Of a DNA stretch of 64,000 nt, positions 19,426 through 33,759 are shown piece by piece. How positions within the stretch are numbered: position 1 is the stretch's first letter; every line of letters begins with the position of its first letter. The stretch is from Piromyces finnis (Eukaryota > Neocallimastigomycota > Neocallimastigomycetes > Neocallimastigales > Neocallimastigaceae). The DNA lies in the NCBI GenBank assembly GCA_002104945.1, contig MCFH01000004.1, forward strand, positions 283,501-347,500, read 5' to 3'. A program made the translations under genes and the position numbers. The notes under the pieces were generated by a model. That model was not told where the DNA came from, searched no databases, and worked only from the letters and a program-made list of their open reading frames with translations.

Positions 19426-22400
19426 ATGTTTCATAAACATTCAGTAGTCTTTCTACTATGTTTAGTAATATGGATAAGTATAAATATATTACAAATTAGT
19501 GCATATACTATGGATACAACAACACTAGATCCATGTGGAAATGTAATATTAAAAACAGGAAATAATACTTTGAATATAGCATTTTTAGAAAGCATTCAAT
19601 TAGCAAATAATTTTGAGGCTGAACTATGTTCGGATAATATCTATTATCAAATTAAATTTGAAGAAGGAATCTATGAAATGAGTGGAAACATTGCTTATAA
19701 ACGAGAACTATATTCTTCTTATTTTGAACCTTCTATAACTCGTTTTGGAGTGTCACTTTTTGAATTAAGAAAAAGTTTAGAGATAATTGGTAAAGTTAAT
19801 GAAAATAATGAACCAGTGACAGTATTTGAATGTCCAGGAATTGGATATATGGGTTTTATTGATGTTATTCATTCCAATAGAAATGTTACCTTTAAAAATA
19901 TAAAATTTACAAAATGTTACAGTCATTATTTTAAAATATTTCATTTTAGATCTTTTGATGATTCTACACTACCAGAATATAAATTTGAAAATTGTATTTT
20001 CGAAAATAATTATGATGAATCATTGTTTTTTTATGAATACTTAGCTACCGAGGAGTAATAATAATCTATTGATTTTACTAATATATATATATATTTTAAT
20101 ATACTAAAATATTATTTAATACTTATTTATAAAATATCACCTTTTTTTTTTTTTTTAAATTAAATAATTTATTAAAACAATAGTTTAGCTGAAAATGTAA
20201 AAAAGTAATAGAATGAACATATATTTTATAATATTTTAATATTATATAGTTTTAAGAATTATAAAAATTGAACATATTATCATATTATATTTATACCTAT
20301 ATCAAATTAATTTCTAAAAATGAAATAATTTCAAAAAATTAATATTAACAGTAAAATAGGGTAAGTTTATAATAATTATATTAAACAGAATCTTTTTATA
20401 ATTATTCATTTATAGTAATATTAACAACTAACATTAAAATTTATATTATTTTTTTTTATTTAAAAATATTAATAACAAACAAATAGTAAACTATAAATAT
20501 AATGATAATAAAAGTTAGTATATATATATGTATAATTAACAAACATATAATTATAATAATAATTATTTTCGAAAGATGATAAAAAGGCTACACCAACAAA
20601 AAATATGCTTATTTTTAGATTTGAAAATAATATTTTTAGGTAAATAAAAAAAAAAAAATAATTCAATTTTTTTAATATTATTATTAATTAAAAATGAATC
20701 TTTTTATTATTATTATTATTATTATTACTACTACTTTAATTTATAATAAATTAAAATAAAATAATAGAAACAATCATGTATGGAATAGAGAAAAATGTGG
20801 TTATAGTATAATTGGTGAAAAAAAAGGTTTAACTATGAACTATTAATCGAATAATTTAATGAATCAAATATAATTTTAATTTTATAATAAGTAATTATTC
20901 AAAATTAATAGTTAAATATTATTATCATTATTATTATCACTATCAACATTATTGTTACTATCCTTACTAATTTTAGATTGCTTTTTTTCTGAAAATGAGC
21001 GTATTGAAGAAAATAAAGAATTTAATTTACAATATGGTGAAAAAAGTTATGAATATGTACATTGCCTTCCAAGTGAATCCCATCATTCAGAAGCAGCTAT
21101 TATGATTACAACACCTATGTATTATAATTGTCATAGAAATTACGGTAATTGCTATATCGATATGAAACCATCATTATTTGTTAATAATAATTTGTTTGAA
21201 GATAATACTGGTGGTGAAAGAGGTCTTTTTGATTTAAGATGTCTTGGTGCAGAATTTTCAAATAGTAAAATAATGATATTAAATAATAATACTATATATA
21301 TTATTTCCGATTTTTTATATTTTTTATTCATCTTATATTCTATATAAAATTTTTTATTTATATTAATAATTACTAAATAATAATTCAAGATAAATATAGA
21401 AATAATTGGGGTATTGATGGTGGATTATTATATACATTTGATACAAAAGTAAATATTAGAAATGAAAAGGTTAAGGATCAATATTCTTATTGGGGAAATT
21501 CTAATTCGTTATATCAAGTTTTATGTAATATATATATATATAAAATTAAAAAAAAAACATTATTCATATTATTCAAATTATCTATTATATTATTTTTCAA
21601 AAATATTAAATATATAAAATATAAAATATTTATAAAAAAATATTATCATCATCTTTCTACTAAACAAAAAATAATAGATTCAAATTTAATGTAACATTAA
21701 GGATAAATAATATTTTTTTAATATATTTTCAATGTATTGTATTTCATTAATATTTTTTTTATATAAAATAATTATAGCATTCGTGATTCAAATTATGAAA
21801 ATATTGAATCTCAAACTTCTTCTATTGTCAATATTCAAACTATTAATTCGATGGTATATATTTATGATACAAATTTTGATAGTAAGTATTAAATATTAAT
21901 ATTTTTTTTGTATAAAAGAGAGTCTATATAAATTATAATTTATAAATTATCCATAAACAATTTTTTATTTTCTTTTTTTTTTTTATATATTTAAAAAGAT
22001 GTTATTTATCCATTTGAAGTTAGTTCAAGTGGTGCTGAATTACATTGTAAAAATTGTGTCATTAAAAACGTAAAAAGAAATTTATCTAAAAATAAACCAA
22101 CTATTGCTCAAACTTCAGGATTATCGCAAATTTATTTAAATGACACGGATATATATAATATTCAAACACCACCTCTTTTCAAAGCAATTGAATCATCATC
22201 TATTAAATTTAGTTCAGTATCTATTCATGATGTTGATGCAATGGAAAATATTGGCTTAATTAGTATAGTAACATCAGCAAGTGTTGTTTTTAATAATTCA
22301 AAAATTTATAATATTAGATTTAATAGAGTATTAGATTATGCTTATTTAATTAGTTTTTTGTCTTCATCAAGCCTTTCCATTAAAAACACAGAAATTTATG

Positions 22401-25339
22401 ATATAGATATAGATGGTGATTTAATATATATTGAAAGTGCTGATAAAAATAGTAATTCCTTGTATATAGAAAATTCAAAATTTAAAAATATTAATATTAA
22501 TACTGGATCAATCATCAAAATTTCTACAAGTCAGGTAAATAATAATAATTAGAATAATAATAAATAATAATAATTAGAATAATAATAATAATAATTAATA
22601 ATAATAAAATTAAAATTAAATAGTGTAAATTCCAAATTAAAAATTCAAGTTTTATTGATAATGTAAGGTCATGTAATTCATATGATGATATTACGGAATG
22701 TTCGGGTGTTATTTTAGTTAATACAGATCTTGGCGAAAGCACTATTGATAATTGTCTTTTCCAAAATAATACCTCTGGTATTGGTCCAGCAATTACAATT
22801 AAGGATATTGATCATGTAGAATTAAATATTCAAAACTCCCAATTTATTAAAAATAATGCACAAAATCAAGGTAAATAAATTTAGGAAATATTTATTTTTT
22901 TTTAAATTGAAAAAAAAAAAATGTAAAATAAAAAATGAAGAAATTATATATATATATATAAATAAAATAATAGTAAAATTTTTTTTAAATAAGAAGCATT
23001 TAATAATAATATACATTTTTTAATATAAAAAGGAGGGGCTTTGTATATTAGTGGTAAGGATTATTTAAAAGATGATAGCAACAGTTTAAAAATGAGAAAT
23101 TTAGAATTTAAAGAAAATCATTCAAATTCTGGTGGTGCTATGTATATTGATTTTCCTGGATACAATAAAGAAACAATTGAATCAACAAATTTTATTAATA
23201 ATGTTGCAGACAATGGTGGTGGTATTTTCTATTTTCCATCTAATATCACATTGAATCAACCAAATCTTGATAAAGCTTGCATTATGAATGGTAATAAGGC
23301 TTTATTTGGTACTACCTATTCCTCTGATCCATATAAGATAGTATTAAAAGAAGGTCCATCAAAAATTAATTCTTATAGTGGCGAATCTGCTTTTAGTTTT
23401 ACATTAGAATTACAAGACGAATATGGTAATATTATTTCAACCAATTTTGAAGATGGTTCTTTCTCTTTACAAAACATGATTTTCATAAAAGCTGTAGTTA
23501 TCAATAAAGATGATGAATATGAATCGATTTTGAAAAAAGGAAGTGCTAATGATGTTGAAATTATTGGTGAATCTTTTGGATATTTCCAAAAAGGTATATA
23601 TATTATTTTTTTTTCTATTAAAAAGATAATTAAAATTTGAATAAATTTTAATTATATATTTATTATATATGAATAATAATGAATATGGTTTAAAAATTTT
23701 TATATTAGGTACTTGCTCATTTTCTATGCAATTCTATTCTGAAAATATTAATGAATATAAATTAATCATGTATGTGGCTCTTTCTGCATATAAATCAGAT
23801 GACTTATATATTAATATTGACCTAAATATGACAACTTGTCCTTTAGGCATGTATTTAAAAGAAAACAAAGTATCCCGTTTCAAAGGATGTGTATTAGCAG
23901 CATGTGAAGATGATGGATGTGTAAATGGTATTTGTGAACATATAAATGAAAATGAAAATCAATGTAAGTGTGATGCTGGTTATATTGGAAGTAAATGTGA
24001 TATGAAAGAAAGATATACTCTCAGGTATGTTCAGTGTACAAAACAAAACAAAACAAAACAAAAACAAAACAAAAAAAATTACTTTTTATTTTTTTTATAT
24101 TAAATTATTTCTATACTTAAATTTATGTTATAATTATAGCAAAGGTTTCAGTATTTGTAATATAATTCTTTCTATCATTGGAATAATAATAACAGTATGT
24201 ATGCTAATATTTATACTTGTGAAAAGACAAAAATTAATTGTCAGAATGAGTGGGGTAAAACACCTTATTTTGATTTCATTAGGATGTATTATGGGATTTT
24301 CCTCAATTATATTTGATTTCAGAAGACCGACTAAATTATCGTGTATTTTAAGAGAAACATTAATTAATATTGGTTCAATAATGGTATACACCATATTATA
24401 TCTAAAGATTTATTACTTTATTATTAATAATATACCTGAAAATATTAGTTTCAGTGAGAGTTCATCTTTAAAATCTTATGGAGAAAGTAAGAATGGTAGA
24501 GAATCCTCAATGAAGGTTTCTAAATTTGAAATGTCTATGGATGTAAAATCTGGTTTTAATTACGTTACAACTGTTAACAATAATAATGCTAATGAGTTGC
24601 TAAATCAAACGAATCAAAACAAGAAAGAAATTGAAGGCATCGCTAATAGCATTTTTAGAAAACAATATGTAGAAGGATTAAAAAAGAATTTCCATCGTAT
24701 TTTTAGTTTTATTTTGATACTATTTACTTTATCTTATATTGTTGAAATCATCTTATATTTAAAAATTGGTTTAAAAGATAAACAAATGTCAAATTATTTA
24801 TGGGCAGAAACATGTGAAAGTTTAGATTTTTTGCCAATTCCATATGCAGTTTTTTTACTTTTAATAATAATGTTATTATCAAATGTAAGAAAATTATGGT
24901 CCTTATCCTCTATATTTATTGAAACAAAGCATATATGGTAATATTAATATTTAATATTATTATAGAATATATGGAATATATATATATATATTTAAAAAAA
25001 GTCAATTATAATTTAACTAATATTTTTTTTATCAATATATTAATATATTCCATTAGTTACGCCATTGGAATTTGGGTAACAACTGGAACATTAATTCAAT
25101 TAATTTGTGTATCTATGATCAAACAAAATCCTAAAGTTCGTATAAGTATGATGACGTATAGTATATTCTTTTCATTCTTTATCATTGATTTCTTTTTAAT
25201 TGGATTAAAAGTTATTGCCATCTTGAAAGGCGGTGGCGATACTTGCACATATAATAACACAAAGTTAACTCAATTCTATAATGAACCATCTTCACCATAT
25301 AATAACCAAGGTGAAACTACCAATTCTTATAGACAATAG
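19426..25339 (+). CDS. Class C GPCR with beta-helix-like ectodomain and EGF module
   Basis: My exons are 19426-20054, 20807-20814, 20977-21264, 21390-21524, 21678-21690, 21778-21881, 21999-22534, 22624-22870, 23033-23593, 23709-24024, 24140-24937 and 25057-25339, together 1305 residues. I start at the ATG at 19426 because it opens a clean signal peptide (about 1-27). The next roughly 850 residues are Asn/Ser-rich with recurring short beta-strand motifs (F-x-N-I-K-F, C-x-F-x-N-N, S-G-G-A-M-Y-I, N-G-G-G-I-F-Y), typical of right-handed parallel beta-helices. A six-Cys EGF-like module follows (about 906-938; GYIGSKC end). Seven hydrophobic helices then match class C receptors, including CxLR before helix 3 and ETKHI...YAIGIW at helix 6, closest in feel to GABA-B/fungal class C types. 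The likely role is surface sensing, perhaps of plant polysaccharide; this is inference. Two exons (8 and 13 nt) are inferred from frame restoration and are the least certain part. Confidence 0.82.
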
Positions 25340-26063
25340 GAATAGAAATAAATAATAAAAATATTCAATGAAAGATCAGCAAATATATTTTTTTCTTTTT
25401 TCTTTCTTTCTTTATATATATATTATTATTGTTAATATCATTATAAAAATAATTTATATTTTAATCTTTTTTTTTTTTTTTTTTATTTCAACAACTTTTC
25501 CAAATTATATTTACATATTATTTTATTTTATTTTATTTTTTTATTTTTATTTTTTTTTTTTAAAAAAATCGATAAATTTTCTATATTAAATAAAATCTTA
25601 AAATAGATCAAGATTATACCATAATATAGTATAATAATACTAGAAAAAAAAAAATTAAAATAAAAGCATAACATACATATATAATACTATAATACTGTTA
25701 ATACTGTTTTTTTTTTTTTTTTTTTTACTCATACATAATTTATTCCTTTACTATGAATTAAATAATTTTCATATATTTAATAAAATAAAAAAAAAAAAGA
25801 ATAAAGTTTTAAATACTATTTTGCAAAATAGATATGTTCTTATACATTTATAAAACTAATAATATTTCAAAAATATGATACTGATGATATATGATATATA
25901 TTTTAAAAAGACAGCTTTTTGAATTACAATACTAAATACGAGTTATTCGTATACTGGATATAAATCGTTAATAAATTTACTATTTAAAATCTATTAATTT
26001 ATTAATACTTAAACTTTAGGTAATTTCTATTTTTTTTTATTCATATATACTTTCTATATAAAA
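25340..26063. other. Spacer between convergent genes
   Basis: The receptor (plus) and the methyltransferase (minus) converge here. The stretch contains T-rich runs and short ORFs of low complexity (for example 25368-25589, mostly Phe/Ile/Tyr), which I do not regard as genes. Confidence 0.5.
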
Positions 26064-27489
26064 TTATATTTTTTTGAATTTTGCTTGAACAAAACGTCTT
26101 TCAAATGTTATTTGCTGTTTTCTATTCGTTGTTTCTTTTAATACATAGTTATTTTCAATTTCTTCAAAACCGTTTCTAATAAATAATTCATTAAGGAATT
26201 CTATTTTTTTTTTTTGCATATTTAAAATATAAAAAAAAAATTAATAATAATCGTTTAAAGTTTTTATCAATAATTATAATTGTGATAGTTAGTTGCTTTT
26301 TACCTAAAGAGAAATAATATGCCAACGTTCCATCATGTCTAACATATAAATTTTCTTCTACACAATGTCCTGGTTTAAAGCGTAATTGTGCTTGATCATA
26401 TAAACCTTTAAAAATCATAGTTTTATTAATAAGAAAATTATTAAAAAGACAATATTATGTACTATATACTATATATATTCTATTAATATATTACCATAAT
26501 CTCTAAATAATACTACACCACCCTTTTTCATTACCTACAATATAACATATATATATAATATAAAGTATTTTATTGAGTTATAAAGTGGTGCTACATTTTT
26601 AAAGGATTACAATTCCATCATATATTTAATAATATATATTCAAAAATATTTGAATTAAACGTACTTGTTTAACATTTTGTATTACAAAATCCATTTTTTC
26701 AGGTGGAATAGCACTAAGACAAAATATCATAGAGACGATATCTAATGAATCTTCTGGTACATTTTCTACAATCTTATCTTTTGTTATGTCACAAACAAAA
26801 GCATTACATCTTTCATTATAATTATCATTACTCTTTAAAAAATAATTATATATTATTATTATTTTTCCATTAATAATTTTATATATACATAATTTTATTA
26901 ATATAAAACCTACTTTAACAAATTCGATAGCTCTTTTAGAAAAATCGCAGCAATGAATAAAAAGATTTGGATTTAATTTAATTAATGGAAAAACAAAGTT
27001 TCCTACACCACAACCAATTTCTTTAAACATTATTATTTAAAAAGTAAAATTTTAGGAATTACTAATATATATATTGAATAATTATTTTATAATTAATAAT
27101 AACCTAATAATTGTTTTTTCTCTCCATTATCTTGTAATTCTTCAAATTCTCTGTCAGTCCAGTGTCTATCTTTAAAAAAATTTACAGTGTTTCTTTTGTA
27201 GAATCTAATTCAAATTATTGCGATATTATATTTTTGTAATTTCAATAATTATATTTTTATATAACATTTTTTTTTTAATTATTAAAGTTTTTTTTTTTTT
27301 TTTTAAAAAAAATTACATATCCCAATTTCTTGAAGCTTCATTTTTATATTTATTTCTGAAAAAAACATTCATAGGTTCATAATTTTTTTTTATAATCTCT
27401 ATTGATTTCAGATATTTTTCTTTTTCAATATTTTTTGGAATTTTATCAAAATCAACAGCCGTTGTCGTCGTTACGGAATTACTACTCAT
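26064..27489 (-). CDS. METTL6: tRNA N3-methylcytidine methyltransferase (METTL6/Trm141 type), 7 exons
   Basis: The exons on the minus strand are 27489-27317, 27204-27104, 27020-26914, 26832-26665, 26534-26495, 26405-26304 and 26200-26064; they join in frame to 828 nt (275 residues). The family transfers methyl from SAM to C32 of tRNA-Ser/Thr. The signature is clear: an [21 protein letters not shown] segment before the fold (about residues 55-80), the SAM motif [10 protein letters not shown] (about 90-99), a CDFS motif after strand 2, [14 protein letters not shown], and FRDYGLYD plus [18 protein letters not shown] near the C-terminal part. There is no long N-terminal actin-binding extension as in yeast Abp140, and the tight spacing fits METTL6 (tRNA-Ser) better than METTL2, from memory. 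The smallest exon is 40 nt. The gene is divergent from MSH2. Confidence 0.92.
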
Positions 27490-28799
27490 TATTTTATTAT
27501 TATTTGACTTTTTTCTTTTGGTTATATTTATTTAATTTATGGCTAGATATAGCTTTTAAAATTACTGTTATAAAAAACTCGATAAAAAAAAATATTGGTT
27601 AAAAATATTTTTGTATACGTACAAATACATTATATCAAAAAAAATTTTTAAATCATATCATTGTGGATATGTATCAAAGTGGGTGGTGTTAAAAAGAAGT
27701 AAAGACTATTAATTAAGAAAATTAATACTAATATTAGAAATGCGATCTAATTATAAATAGTGACGTAAAATAATATAAAGAGTGACAAAATAATAATAAC
27801 ATTTAACATTTTTACAGGTATACAAAGATATAATGTATTCATTATTTTTTAACACTTCTTAATAAGAATCTGTATATATGTTAAAGTATTATTATTTATT
27901 ATCATGAATAATAAAATATATACTTTTATAATTTTATATATAAAAAAGTGTTGTCTGAGTATGCATATATATAACAAATTTCAAAACTATTTGTGTGAAT
28001 GCATTCAACTATAAAAAACAAACAAACAACGAGAGTGGGTAGTGGAATTAAATATTATTTTTACTAAAAAGCGGCGTGTTTTTATGGGAAGAGGATTATC
28101 TTAGTCTTAAAAAATTGTGGTAAATTTTAATTAATAAAAATTAAAATTAAAAAAAATATATTGTACAAGATATTAATAATGATTACATTTTTATATTAAA
28201 AATTGATTAATTATTTTATTTTTTAATATTTTAAAATTCTTTAATTAATTAATAAAAATACATATTTTTTTAAAAAAAACTTAACTTGTGGATTATTACT
28301 CAATATAATTAAATATATATATGTAATATATTAAATGTTAAATATGATTGGTCAATAGAGAAAACCTCAATTTTATTGTCTTTATAATTCTTTGCTTAAG
28401 AAAATAGTATTATTAAAATTGAAAGAGAATAGTAATCAATTATTAATTAATTTTATTCAATTGTAATATATGATTCAATATAATTTATAATAAATTAATT
28501 TATTAAAATACCTCCATCCTTTTTTATATATAAAAATCTTTTATTTTTTATTTTAGTTTAAAAATAAATCCTCTTTTTCATTTCAAAAAATAATATTTAA
28601 ACTGTTACTTACCAATTATATATAGTAGTGTTATTGTTGTCCTTTTTTTTTTTTTTTTTTGTAATAATTGGGTTTATTGAAAATAATAATTACCTTATCA
28701 TTAATAAATTAATAATATATTAATTAAATTTTTGAAAGAAAAAATAAAAACCTTTCATTAATAATTTATAATAAAAGAAAAAGTGAGGAAATAATTAGA
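27490..28799. promoter_or_regulatory. Shared upstream region of METTL6-like gene and MSH2
   Basis: The two genes point away from each other, so both promoters lie in this 1.3 kb. It has a few less AT-rich islands (about 27660-27700 and 28020-28110) among A/T tracts, including a 16-T run near 28645. I cannot name a binding site. Short ORFs here are not protein-like. Confidence 0.5.
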
Positions 28800-31700
28800 A
28801 TGTCTGAAGGTATGGAAATATATATGTTTAAATAAATATTCGTTAATAACATATACAAAAATAAAACTAATATATATATTAAATAATTGTTTTTTTTTTC
28901 TTTTTCTTTTTCATTCTATATATATTGGTATATGTGTATTAATAAAGAGAAAGATATTATTGATAATACCTCGTATAATGGAGGGTTTTTAACTAGATAC
29001 AAACAAATTACAAGCACTGTAATGTATAATAAAAAAGTTAAAATATTTTTAAATATAGATAATTGGTTGTATTATTAATAGGATATCAATTTTAATACTA
29101 TATATATAGAAAGAGGATGATTGTATTCAATTCTTTGAACGTAATAACGGATCTTCTGTATGTATAGATTTTTTTTTTTTATTGGAATTCATTTTATCTT
29201 TATAAATCTGAATTATGTTTCAAGTCATTGCTATTTAACCAACATGTAATGAAATTAATATTCTTTAAAAAAGGTTTTTTATTGCTTATATGGAGATGAT
29301 GCTTTAAATGCTGCTCATGATGTATTTAAAACAACTACCGTTTTAAAATATATTTGTGGTACATTATGCTTCTTAATATATATATATATAATATAACATT
29401 ATATTACTATATAGTTATTGTTGAGGTAATTATATATTAAATATATTTCAAAAATAAATATCAATTTATTATTTTAAAAAAGGCAATGCAAAAACGGGTA
29501 TTCCTTCTTGTGTTATATCAAAAATTAATGCAATGAATTATATGAAAGATTCACTATTAAACAAACAAAAAAAAATTGAAATTTATTCAACTTCAAAAAA
29601 TTCACCAAATAATTGGACTCTATCGAAAAAAGTATGAAAAAGGAATAATAATAATAAAAAAAATAAATATATTATTTAAGAGACAAGAGATATTGATATA
29701 ATTATTAAAAATTTATAAATAAATAAAGGCTTCACCCGGTAATTTACAAAATTTTGAAGAAGAAATTTTTGGTACTACTGATTTTTCAGTTTCACCTGTT
29801 ATTTGTGCTATTAGAGTTGAAAGTAACAATAATGAAACTGTAAGTTTTTAAAGTTGTAACATAGCTTCAAATTTAAATTATTTAATTTTTAAGAATAATA
29901 ATAGATAATATTAATCCATTATTTATATTTTATTATATATATTAATAATATAAATTTTAATTATTACTAGAAAATTGGAGTATCATATGCCGATGCTACA
30001 TTTAGAAAAATGGGAATGACTGAATTTTTAGATAATGATATCTATAGTAATTTTGAAGTATATATTGAAATTAATATTATATTTCCAAAATACTGCTATA
30101 ACTTTTTTTTTTTTTTAAAAAAAAGTGTAAAAATAATAACTAAAAACATCATTTTATTTTTCTATTAATATATATATTTATATAAAATATAAAAAGTCAT
30201 TTTGTATTCAGATAAATGCAAAAGAATGTTTAATGATAGATGATCCATTAAATTACGAATTAAAAAAAATAAGAGATGTTTTAACCCGTTGTGGTATTGC
30301 AATCACCTTAGTTAAAAAACGTAATTAAATAATATATTATATATTAATAATATTATGCTACTCTATTGTTTACTTAATTTTCATATTTATTGATTTTTTA
30401 ATTGATGATGATATATATAATATTCCTTTTCTTACTACTTTAAAAATATAACAGAAAAATTTAATACCAAAAGTATTGAACAAGATTTGAACTTTTTAAC
30501 TAATAATGAAAATATTGCATCTTTATGTAAGTTTTTAAGCTATAAATTAATAAATTTATATATAAAATTTTAAAATGGTAATAATTATATTATAAACAAA
30601 CAGCTGAATTTGAAAAGAAATTAGCTCTTTCTTCATGTGCTTGTTTAATAGATTATTTAAAGGTATTTCCAAACTTTTTTTTTTTATTAATGTAATAAAT
30701 TATTAAAAAATTATTAAATTTATTTTTAAATATTTTTATTCATTTGGGTATTTAAAAAAATTGATAGTTGGTTGAGGATGATTCAAATATGGGTATGTAT
30801 GCTATTGAATCTCATGAACTTTCACAATATATGCGTCTTGATGCTTCTGCTGTTAGAGCATTGAATTTAATCGAAACCTCAGAAGGTAAATAAAATTTAA
30901 TAATAATAGATATAAAAATTAAAAAAAAATGTGTATATTAATATAAATTTAACATATTACATATTTATATAAATAAATAAAAAAGATCATAATAAAACGA
31001 TGTGTTTATCTGGTTTATTAAATAATTGTAAGACAACTCAAGGTGCTAGATTATTAAAAACTTTTTTAAAGCAACCATTGAAAGATATCAATGAAATAGG
31101 TAAATATAATAATAAAAATTAAAAAGGACTAATTTTATGAATTCTAATATTAACTTTTTCATTTTTTAATAATAATTAAGAAATGAGATATAATATTGTT
31201 GAAGAATTGATAGAGAATACAGAATTAAGACAATCACTTCAAGTATGTTATACTATCAATTTTATTATAACTATTTTTTTTTCAAGCTAAAAAACCAAAA
31301 TCTAAATATTAATATTTTTTTTATTTATCAATATCATTAATAATTTATAAAATCTCTAATAAATTTCAATATAAAATAAAAGGAGGAACATTTAAAGAAA
31401 ATGCCAGATTTTAAGAGAATTGGAAAAAAGTTCCAAAGAAATACAGCTTCATTACAAGTAAATTCTAAAAAATAAAATAATCCGATTTTATTATTTTTTA
31501 AATATATTAAATTAATGTATATAATTTTTTATAAATTTACATTTATAAGGATGTTGTTCGTATATACCAAGTTATTCAGGATTTACCTCTTTTAAAGACT
31601 TCATTAGAATCAGATGATGGAAAATATAAAAGTATTATAGAAGAAAGATTTATTCAACCCATTAATGAAATAATAATAGATCTTGAAAAATTTTCAGAAT

Positions 31701-33759
31701 TAGTTGAATCTACTATTGACTTAGAGGCTACCGAAGATCATGAATATTTAATTAAAGCTGAATTTGATGAAGATCTTTTAAGTAAGTTTATAAAATGTTG
31801 ATTTCATGACTTTATAAAAATATTTGATTTAACAAAGAAATGGTAATAGACTAAGAAAAAAAATAATAAATTTAAATTTTTATTTCTATGTAATTTATAA
31901 ATAATTAAAAAGAATTAAGAGAAGAAATGAAAAGTCTTTTAGTAGAAATAAATGAAGAATCAGAAAAAGCAGCTGATGATTTAGGATTAGAATTAAACAA
32001 AAAATTAAAATTAGAAAACAATTCAATGTACGGATACCACTTTAGAATTCCAAGAGCTGTAAGTTTTTATAATATGGATTATTAAATTGTAAATAGTATT
32101 ATTTAAGAATTGTTGATCCTTAAAATTATTTTATTTATCGAAATGCATTTTTAATATATTTATGAATATAGAACCAAAGATGTTTAAATAAAAAATCACA
32201 CTACATGGAATTATCAACACAAAAAGCTGGTGTTCTTTTCACCAGTTCTAGATTAAATATTATGAATGAACAATATAAAAATAAACTCGAAGAATATACA
32301 AAAAATTCATCTGCATTAGCAAAAGAAATTATCAACATTGCTGGTACTTATTGTAAAGCATTAGAAACTCTTGATGATATTATATCACATATTGATGTAT
32401 TTACAAGGTATTTTATTTTTTAATATTTTTGAATATTATAATTAATAATCATAATCATAATCATAATAATAATAAAATATTATATGTAAAGCTTTGCCCA
32501 TATATCCGTAAATGCACCAATTCCATATATCAGACCAACTATCAGTAACGACCGTATGTAAACTATAAATATTTTAATTAATAATAATGAAGAAATGGAA
32601 AAATCTCATTATTTATTATGAATATCAGGATAATTAATAATATAAATAATAATATGGGTTATAATTATTATAATTTACTTTGAAAATTAATAGGTAGCTT
32701 CAAGTTGGTTAATGCTAGACATCCTTGTTTAGAAGTTCAGGATGATGTTAATTTCATATCAAATGATGTAGATATGAATAGAGGTATATATATTATTAAA
32801 ACATACCTTTTTTTTTTCTTTTTGTTATTGTTTTATTTTTAGTTTAAATATAATTAATTAATATTTATTTTTTCTCTATCTTAATTTTTAATTATTTTTT
32901 TTTTTTTTTTAAAAAAAAAAAATAAAAAGAATCAAGAATGTTTCAAATTATTACTGGACCAAATATGGGTGGTAAATCCACTTATATCAGACAAATAGGT
33001 GTTATAGCATTAATGGCTCAAATAGGTTGTTTCGTTCCTTGTGATGAAGCTAAAATTTGTATATTTGATTCTATTTTAGCTCGTATAGGTGCTGGTGATT
33101 GTCAATATAAGGGTGTATCTACTTTTATGGCAGAAATGTTAGAAACAGCATCTATTCTTAAATCAGCAACTGAAAATTCATTAATAATTATTGATGAATT
33201 AGGTAGAGGTACATCAACTTATGATGGTTTTGGCTTAGCTTGGGCAATTTCCGAGTATATTGCCAAAAAAATTAAATGCTATTGTTTATTTGCTACTCAC
33301 TTCCATGAATTAACTTTGCTTCAAGATCAATTACCATATGTTACTAATCTCCATGTAGATGCTTATACCACTGATACTTCTATAACTCTTCTTTATAAAG
33401 TAGTAGAAGGAACTTGTGATCAAAGTTTTGGTATTCATGTAGCCGAATTAGCTGATTTCCCAAAAGATGTTATTAAACTGTCCAAAAGAAAAGCATCTGA
33501 ATTAGAAGACTTTTCAAATGGTAATGATGGTGATAAAACTTCACAGGTCAAAAGAAAAAAACCATCTAATTGTTCTAAAGAAGAAATTGATCAAGGTAAT
33601 CGTGTCATTAGTGAATATCTTCATGATTTCTCCAAAATTCCAAATTTAAAGAAAATGAATAAAGATGAGATTGGTATTGCTCTTGCCCAATTAAATATTA
33701 AATATTCAAATCAAATTAATGATAATTACTTCTTACAAGAAATAGTAGACACACTCTAA
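28800..33759 (+). CDS. MSH2: DNA mismatch repair protein MSH2, 19 exons
   Basis: MSH2 pairs with MSH6 or MSH3 to recognise mismatches and acts as an ABC-type ATPase clamp. My exons are 28800-28809, 29114-29157, 29274-29358, 29483-29631, 29729-29839, 29971-30057, 30212-30320, 30455-30526, 30604-30662, 30768-30885, 30986-31099, 31181-31242, 31383-31457, 31550-31781, 31913-32058, 32172-32407, 32492-32553, 32694-32783 and 32930-33759, giving 896 residues with every junction in frame. Domain I begins early with [17 protein letters not shown]. The middle shows the MSH2 connector/lever pattern ([27 protein letters not shown]). The last exon holds the ATPase: Walker [10 protein letters not shown] (630-638), [12 protein letters not shown] (709-720) and ATHFHEL (about 742-748), then a helix-turn-helix dimerisation tail. 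The N-terminus is about 20 residues shorter than in animal MSH2. Exon 1 is 10 nt and should be checked against RNA. Confidence 0.95.
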
